From positions 1 through 19,860 of the forward strand of contig CAZMSO010000051.1 of the NCBI GenBank assembly GCA_964568975.1: DNA of 19,860 nucleotides. Reading direction: 5' to 3'. Made by a program: the position numbers and the translations under genes. Shown here one piece after another: positions 15,256 to 19,860 of the stretch. The stretch comes from CAZADA01 sp964568975. GTDB lineage: Bacteria; Pseudomonadota; Alphaproteobacteria; Caulobacterales; Maricaulaceae. The notes under the pieces are model-generated. The model ran no database searches and was not told the DNA's origin. It saw only the letters and a program-made list of their open reading frames with translations. Each line of letters starts with the position of its first letter. Position 1 is the first letter of the stretch.

Positions 15256-15771
15256 TTACGACACCGCCGGCGGCGCGCAATCAGTGGTGGCGATGGGGGC
15301 GACGGCCGCGCGCGGCTGGGTCGGATCGATCGGCGTGAAGTAAAGCTCGCCCTCGGCTTCGCTCACGAAAAAGCAATAGGTCTCGCGGGTCGCACGTTCA
15401 TAGACATAACAAATCGCGTCATTGACGGTGTACCAGCGGCCGACGCGCACCTCGCCGCTCAGGGTGTCGTAAAGCGCGCCATCCGCGGCGGTGCGCTCGG
15501 CCCATTGCGGCTCAAGGCCGTTGCGCTCACGCCCGTCAATATAGCAACCGCGCAACTCCGCCCCGGTCATACGCGCCACCATCTCCTCAGGCTCCAACCG
15601 GCGCAGAGCCTCCAGGGGGGCGACCGGCGCGGGAAAAGCCTCCGCCGGCGGCGCGGGGAGCGGCTCGTCCTGGGCGCGCGCGACGGCGACGGGGCCCGCG
15701 AGCGCAAAGCCCGCAAGCGCAAGACCCACCATGGCGAGGCCGGCGCGGGCGGCGGCGAGCGTTAGTCTCAC
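15256..15771 (-). CDS. Secreted hypothetical protein, DUF995-like
   Basis: The 171-residue product begins with a clear signal peptide: a hydrophobic Leu/Ala/Val core ending AVARA-QDEP, cleaved near residue 34. After a Pro-rich stretch comes MTGAELRGCYIDGRE, then GEVRVGRWYTVNDAICYVYE and TYCFFVSEAEGELYF. The order 'TG-x-LRG...G-x-W-x-V-x-x-x-x-CY...YC' recalls alphaproteobacterial DUF995-type periplasmic domains, but this match is from memory and loose. Four cysteines in the mature part could form disulfides. The start is GTG 15771, with GAGGGGA 7 nt upstream. It lies directly upstream of sdhB and beside the assembly gap. Confidence 0.7.
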   Translation of the reverse strand: MRLTLAAARAGLAMVGLALAGFALAGPVAVARAQDEPLPAPPAEAFPAPVAPLEALRRLEPEEMVARMTGAELRGCYIDGRERNGLEPQWAERTAADGALYDTLSGEVRVGRWYTVNDAICYVYERATRETYCFFVSEAEGELYFTPIDPTQPRAAVAPIATTDCAPPAVS

Positions 15772-15901
15772 AGGTGTGTCCCCTCTCCCGAACGCGCCGA
15801 GCGCGAAACGGCGCGGTGATCCGAACGTGCGATCGAGTATGCCCTGAAGTTTCGACGGATGTGAGGCGAGCGCCAGCGGCGTCAGTCAGGGCGGATCGCC
15901 A

Positions 15902-16001
15902 NNNNNNNNNNNNNNNNNNNNNNNNNNNNNNNNNNNNNNNNNNNNNNNNNNNNNNNNNNNNNNNNNNNNNNNNNNNNNNNNNNNNNNNNNNNNNNNNNNN
16001 N
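15902..16001. other. Assembly gap (100 N)
   Basis: Exactly 100 ambiguous bases are present. A round number usually marks a scaffold join of unknown true length, so spacing and gene order across it depend on the scaffolding. Any ORF running through it is unreliable. Confidence 0.98.
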
Positions 16002-16242
16002 CGCCACCCACGACATGCGATCGTCAACGCGGGTCATCCAGTGATCACGGCGCGCCAGGTCCACGCGCACCGGGGCGGCCTGGCTCGCGAGCGATCCCAC
16101 GCGCCCCTTCAATCAGCCGCAGCGCCCATCAAGACGTCGACCGTGCGGTCGATCCGCCCGGAGACACTCCGACGCCAGATGCTGCGGCTCCTCGGCCATG
16201 GCCTGCTCCCCGCTTCTCGCTCCTCGCCTGGAGCCTAGGCGG

Positions 16243-16268
16243 AACACAACACGCCCCGCGAAGCGGAG
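16243..16268 (-). terminator. Possible terminator after the desaturase gene
   Basis: On the minus strand CTCCGC (16268-16263), a TTC loop and GCGGGG (16259-16254) form a 6-bp stem with one G-T pair, about 20 nt after the desaturase stop. The following CGTGTTGTGTT is moderately T-rich. This is a plausible but not strong intrinsic terminator. Confidence 0.45.
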
Positions 16269-16288
16269 ACGGCGAAAACGGCGCGAGT

Positions 16289-17257
16289 CTACGTCGCCGT
16301 CGACTCGGGCCGGGCACTCGCGGCGGTGTGAAGCACAGCGCGATAGCTCGCCGCCTCCACCATCCGTCCAGCCAGCCCCTTGGCCGCCAGCGCGCGGCGC
16401 ACATCCGCCAGCCGATAACACGGAACATGCATGAAGGCGTGGTGCTCGGCGTGGTGATGCACCCAATAAGGCGCGATGAAGAGCCGCTCCCACCATGAAG
16501 CCCGCACGCTGCGCGCGTGCGCCAGGGGATCATCGCTGTAGGGCAGGCAGGCATGCTCGGCGATGTTGCGAATGCGTGTGACAAAGGGAAACCACGTCGC
16601 CAGCGCCACAAGCCACACCGCCGGATAGATCCACCACGCCCCCGCGAGCGCCAACACCGCCCACAACGCCGCGTTGACAATCAAATGATCGCGCAGGGCG
16701 TTTCCGCCGGCCAGCACATCGGCTTGGGCCGCTGCGCCCGGGCTCGCCGCGCGCAGAGCCGCGACCCCCGCGAGCCGTTGGCGCACAAAGGTCTGGCCCG
16801 TGAGATCGCGGATGAATTTGCGGCGCAGGCTTTGGAACGAGACGGGAAACCGCGCCACCAGCACCCGGTCGGGGTCGCCGTCTTCTTGCACATATTTGTG
16901 GTGGGCGAGGTGGTAGCTCCGATAGCTTGTCAGCGCGGCGCCCACCGGAGCGGCGCACAGCCAATGGCCGAGCCCGTCATTAATCCGCCGATTGCGGTGG
17001 AGAGCGCCGTGGGCGGCCTCATGCATCAAGATGGCGAGACCAAGCTGGCGTGCGCCGACGAGCATCACCGCCACAAGCCAAGTCAGTGGATGAGGCCAGA
17101 GCGCCACGAGAGCAAACGCCGCCGCGATCACACCCCACGCATGCGCCACAAGCGCCGGGCCGCGCCAATCCTCGCGCGCGCTGACGGCCGCCCATTCGCT
17201 CGGCGTGAACACGTCCATCGGACGCAAGCGGTTGGCGGTTTTTGAGACGGTTGTCAT
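16289..17257 (-). CDS. Membrane fatty-acid desaturase family protein
   Basis: The 322-residue product is an integral-membrane di-iron enzyme of the desaturase/hydroxylase superfamily. Three histidine boxes are visible: HEAAH (79-83), HLAHH (116-120) and HAEHH (269-273). Hydrophobic segments lie at about 38-75, 95-110 and 192-225, as in the usual four-helix layout with boxes on the cytosolic side. Members introduce double bonds or hydroxyl groups into acyl chains, sphingolipids or carotenoids; the substrate cannot be read from this sequence. ATG 17257 is supported by the continuous frame, without a good ribosome binding site; ATG 17218 (MDVFTPSEW) is an alternative. It is divergent from the broken Uma2 gene across only 46 nt. 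Confidence 0.9.
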   Translation of the reverse strand: MTTVSKTANRLRPMDVFTPSEWAAVSAREDWRGPALVAHAWGVIAAAFALVALWPHPLTWLVAVMLVGARQLGLAILMHEAAHGALHRNRRINDGLGHWLCAAPVGAALTSYRSYHLAHHKYVQEDGDPDRVLVARFPVSFQSLRRKFIRDLTGQTFVRQRLAGVAALRAASPGAAAQADVLAGGNALRDHLIVNAALWAVLALAGAWWIYPAVWLVALATWFPFVTRIRNIAEHACLPYSDDPLAHARSVRASWWERLFIAPYWVHHHAEHHAFMHVPCYRLADVRRALAAKGLAGRMVEAASYRAVLHTAASARPESTAT

Positions 17258-17303
17258 GCCACGAGATTATCACGGACCACACGTCATCTGGTAGGGCGCG
17301 CCC

Positions 17304-17879
17304 ATGAGCAGCGCCACGCGCCAACTCTGGACCGTCGATCAGTTCCTCAATTGGGAGGATCAGCAGCCGGAACGCTAGGAGCTGATCAACGGCGCGCCGT
17401 GGCGCATGATGGTCGGCGCGCCCTACACCCACACTGTGCTGGTGCAAAATGCAGCGGCGACAGTACGCCGGCAATTCAAAAGCAAAGGCTGCACCGTCCA
17501 TGCGGAGACGCTAAAAGTGCGCGCCGCGCGGTCGATCTCTTGTCCGGACGTGTTTGTGCGCTGTGGCCCCGTGAACGACATTCACGCCAAAGTGATCGAG
17601 GGCCCCGTCATCGCCGTCGAAGTTCTTTCGCCGTCGACGAAAAAAACGGACACCAACGAAAAGCGCTTTGAATGCTTCACGATTCCGAGTCTCAATCATT
17701 ATGTCGTCGTCAATCAGGTCCCGCGACGGCTCGATCTTTACGGTTCCCCCGACACCTCGCTCTTTCCCATCGCCATGGCGGGTCGTCCCGGCGAACGCAT
17801 CGCGCTGGACGCCTTCGAGGCTGAGCTGGCCTTTGATGATGTGTTCGAGAACTTGCCCGAGGACCTCTCAGGACGGTGA
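17304..17879 (+). pseudogene. Uma2-family endonuclease gene with in-frame TAG
   Basis: From ATG 17304 the frame reads MSSATRQLWTVDQFLNWEDQ, then QPER, a TAG stop (17376-17378, codon 25) and ELINGAPWRMMVGAP. Uma2 (DUF820) proteins normally have Tyr at that point, as in ERYELI, so one base change from TAC or TAT explains the stop. Downstream the PD-(D/E)xK nuclease core is intact: SCPDVFVRC, then VIAVEVLSPST, a following KTDTNEKRFECF stretch and NHYVVVN. Reinitiation at ATG 17406 would give 157 residues lacking the N-terminal strand and the ELI glutamate. Options are a real pseudogene, a sequencing error, or rare readthrough. The 3' end overlaps the convergent VOC gene by 12 nt. Uma2 function in bacteria is poorly known. 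Confidence 0.8.
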
Positions 17880-18269
17880 GGCCGCCGGGCGGGGGAGCTC
17901 GTCGGCGTCCCGGGCGAACACGAGCCGATAGCCATTGAGGTCTCGGACGCCCAGCTCTCGCAAACCGTAGTCCTGCGTTTCCGGTCCCCAATCCACCTGC
18001 GCTTTACCGCCGAGACGCGCCGCCATGTCGTCAACGTCGTCCACAAAGACGTAAATGAGGCCGCTGAAGACCGGCGTCGGCCGGTCGTCGAGCGCGTGGC
18101 GGAAAAACCAGATCCGCGCCTCACCCAAGGTGACTTCCGCCCAGACCAGCTCACCGCCATCAGTGTAAGAGCCGCTGCGCTGAAACGTAAACACATCCTC
18201 ATAGAACGCCACGGCCGCAGCGACGTCAGGCGCAAAGAGGCTTGGCGTGCACGCCGCGCGTTTCACCAC
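17868..18269 (-). CDS. VOC-family protein directly after sdhA
   Basis: The 133-residue product is a single VOC domain: SLFAPDVAAAVAFYEDVFTF at the N-terminal helix, a central IYVFVDDVDDMAARL segment and the closing RDLNGYRLVFARD. It differs from the VOC protein at 3748-4137 and is a separate subfamily. Ligand and activity are unknown. The start is GTG 18269 (or the adjacent GTG 18266), only 5 nt after the sdhA stop, so it is very likely cotranscribed with sdhA despite no strong ribosome binding site. Its end overlaps the convergent Uma2 remnant. Confidence 0.83.
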   Translation of the reverse strand: MVKRAACTPSLFAPDVAAAVAFYEDVFTFQRSGSYTDGGELVWAEVTLGEARIWFFRHALDDRPTPVFSGLIYVFVDDVDDMAARLGGKAQVDWGPETQDYGLRELGVRDLNGYRLVFARDADELPRPAASPS

Positions 18270-18274
18270 CGCGC

Positions 18275-19860
18275 TCAGTACACCCGCGCTTTCGGCTCAA
18301 TGTAAGCGATCTCATTAGTCATGGTGTAAGTGTGGACGGGCCGGTAATCGATCGTCACCGCGCCGTCGCCCGTCACCCAGGCCAATGTGTGCTTCATCCA
18401 CTCTTGATCGTCGCGATCGGGAAAGTCCTCGCGCGCGTGGGCGCCGCGGCTTTCCGCGCGGTTGCGCGCAGAATGCACTGTGGCCGCGGCTTGCATGATC
18501 AAATTGTCGAACTCAAGCGTTTCGAGGAGATCGGTGTTCCACACCAACCCACGATCAGCAACGCGAATGTCCGGCGTCGCCTCATAAACGGCTTTGATGC
18601 GCTGAACGCCCTCCTCCAACACCTCGCCGGTGCGGAAGACCGCGCAATTCTCTTGCATCGCGCGCTGCATATCGAGGCGCAGGGCGGCGGTGTTGGTCGA
18701 CCCATCCGCGTTTCGCAGCTTCTCAAACCGCGCGAGATGCGTCTCACCCGCATTGGCCGGCAATTCAGGTTGCTTAGCGCCGCCTTCCACCGTCTCGCCG
18801 CAACGCAGACCGGCCGCGCGGCCAAACACCACCAAGTCGATCAGAGAGTTCGAGCCGAGCCGGTTCGCGCCGTGCACCGACACGCAGGCCGCCTCGCCGA
18901 TCGCCATCAGCCCCGGCACCACCTGGTCGGGGTCGCCATTGATCTTCGTCAGCACTTCGCCGTGATAATTCGTGGGAATGCCGCCCATATTGTAGTGCAC
19001 CGTCGGCAGGATCGGGATCGGCTCTTTCGTGACGTCGACGCCCGCAAACACCCGCGCGGATTCCGAAATACCCGGCAGACGCTCCGCCAGGATCGCAGGG
19101 TCCAAGTGATCCAGATGCAAGAAAATGTGGTCCTTGTCCGGACCCACGCCGCGGCCCTCGCGAATCTCCACCGTCATCGCGCGCGACACCACATCCCGCG
19201 ACGCCAAATCCTTCGCACTCGGGGCGTAGCGCTCCATAAAGCGCTCACCCTCGGAATTGGTGAGATAACCGCCCTCGCCGCGCGCGCCTTCCGTAATCAG
19301 CACGCCCGCGCCGTAAATGCCCGAGGGATGGAATTGCACAAACTCCATGTCCTGCAGCGGCAGACCCGCGCGCAACACCATGGCGTTGCCGTCGCCTGTG
19401 CAAGTGTGGGCGGATGTGCAGGAGAAATAAGCCCGGCCATAGCCGCCCGTAGCGAGGACCACCTTTTGGGCCCGGAAGCGATGGAACGTGCCGTCATCAA
19501 GCTTCCAGGCCGTGACGCCGCGACACGCGCCCTCATCGTCCATAATCAAGTCAAGGACGAAGTATTCAATGAAGAACTCCGTGTCATTCTTAAGAGCCTG
19601 GCCATAGAGCGTGTGCAGGATGGCGTGGCCCGTGCGGTCCGCGGCCGCGCACGTCCGCTGCACCGGGCCTTCGCCGAAATTGCGCGTCATGCCGCCAAAG
19701 GCGCGTTGGTAAATCTTGCCTTCATCCGTGCGGGAGAACGGCACGCCCCAGTGCTCAAGCTCATAGACGGCCGGCGGCGCGTTCTTACAGAGATACTCAA
19801 TCGCATCCTGGTCGCCCAGCCAGTCCGACCCCTTGACGGTGTCGTACATGTGCCAGCGCC
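18275..19860 (-). CDS. sdhA: Succinate dehydrogenase flavoprotein subunit, 5' end outside window
   Basis: SdhA oxidises succinate to fumarate using covalently bound FAD in complex II. The visible 527 residues run from RWHMYDTVKGSDWLGDQDA to the C-terminus KARVY. Conserved stretches are HTGHAILHTLYGQAL, the ATGGYGRAYFSCTSAHTCTGD nucleotide region, the active-site FHPSGIYGAGVLITEGARGEGG, VHYNMGGIPTN, EAACVSVHGANRLGSNSL and the C-terminal ESRGAHAREDFPDRDD. The N-terminal FAD-binding part, including the flavinylated histidine, lies beyond the right edge; about 60-70 residues are missing by family length. sdhC and sdhD would be expected further right. sdhB is not next to it but about 3.2 kb downstream. 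Confidence 0.97.
   Translation of the reverse strand, partial: RWHMYDTVKGSDWLGDQDAIEYLCKNAPPAVYELEHWGVPFSRTDEGKIYQRAFGGMTRNFGEGPVQRTCAAADRTGHAILHTLYGQALKNDTEFFIEYFVLDLIMDDEGACRGVTAWKLDDGTFHRFRAQKVVLATGGYGRAYFSCTSAHTCTGDGNAMVLRAGLPLQDMEFVQFHPSGIYGAGVLITEGARGEGGYLTNSEGERFMERYAPSAKDLASRDVVSRAMTVEIREGRGVGPDKDHIFLHLDHLDPAILAERLPGISESARVFAGVDVTKEPIPILPTVHYNMGGIPTNYHGEVLTKINGDPDQVVPGLMAIGEAACVSVHGANRLGSNSLIDLVVFGRAAGLRCGETVEGGAKQPELPANAGETHLARFEKLRNADGSTNTAALRLDMQRAMQENCAVFRTGEVLEEGVQRIKAVYEATPDIRVADRGLVWNTDLLETLEFDNLIMQAAATVHSARNRAESRGAHAREDFPDRDDQEWMKHTLAWVTGDGAVTIDYRPVHTYTMTNEIAYIEPKARVY

Larger units (their letters stand above)
15772..16288. other. Gap-flanking region without a confident gene
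   Basis: This stretch between the secreted-protein gene and the desaturase gene is interrupted by the 100-N gap. The part right of the gap has a good ribosome binding site (GGGGAG) before a minus-strand ATG at 16199. The 28-codon frame that starts there (MAEEPQHLASECLR...) stops at 16113, and the same frame reopens directly after the TGA and runs into the Ns. Neighbouring frames also look partly protein-like, as in a frameshifted or low-quality sequence. I recognise no family on either side. Confidence 0.3.

Noticed and set aside
1..19860. CRISPR array, transposase, phage genes, tRNA or rRNA
   Set aside because: No regularly spaced repeats, transposase motifs, phage structural proteins or RNA-gene-like stretches were seen on either strand.

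Overview
The window is a high-GC chromosomal segment from a draft or metagenome-derived scaffold; a run of 100 Ns at 15902-16001 marks a scaffold join. Gene content points to an alphaproteobacterium: mitochondrial-type SdhA and SdhB, a TacA-like sigma-54 response regulator with a CtrA-like box upstream, an aquaporin next to arsenate reductase, and DUF2905. The regulator and the CtrA-like box suggest the Caulobacterales/Hyphomonadaceae side of the class, but this is inference. No phage, CRISPR, IS, tRNA or rRNA sequence was seen.

Left part (1-5255) is amino-acid biosynthesis. A truncated small membrane protein reads leftward off the edge. Then come leuB, a 388-nt spacer, a compact aspartate kinase-homoserine dehydrogenase fusion, an opposite-strand VOC gene and thrB. 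The fusion enzyme has almost no room for the ACT regulatory domains found in classical ThrA. The spacer before it appears to encode a threonine attenuator: a short ORF with six Thr codons and one Ile codon in nine codons, a nested antiterminator, and a terminator hairpin ending 27 nt before the start codon. Control at transcription may replace the missing allosteric control. This is the most interesting part of the window.

Middle part (5252-8548): an ABC1/UbiB-family kinase-like gene on the minus strand, then a 330-nt divergent spacer and a 530-aa NtrC-type activator resembling Caulobacter TacA.

Right part (8609-15771) is a run of nine minus-strand genes. In transcription order: a secreted protein, sdhB, a methyltransferase overlapping the sdhB stop, a Sel1-repeat protein, a polytopic GT-C-like membrane protein, arsC, an AqpS-like aquaporin, a DUF2905 protein and a TPR-like protein.

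Far right (15772-19860): the assembly gap, a fatty-acid desaturase, a Uma2-family endonuclease gene broken by one TAG codon, a second VOC gene and the 3' part of sdhA. sdhA and sdhB lie about 3.2 kb apart instead of adjacent, with unrelated genes between them. Each pathway cluster (thr and sdh) is interrupted by unrelated genes, which suggests a rearranged genome.
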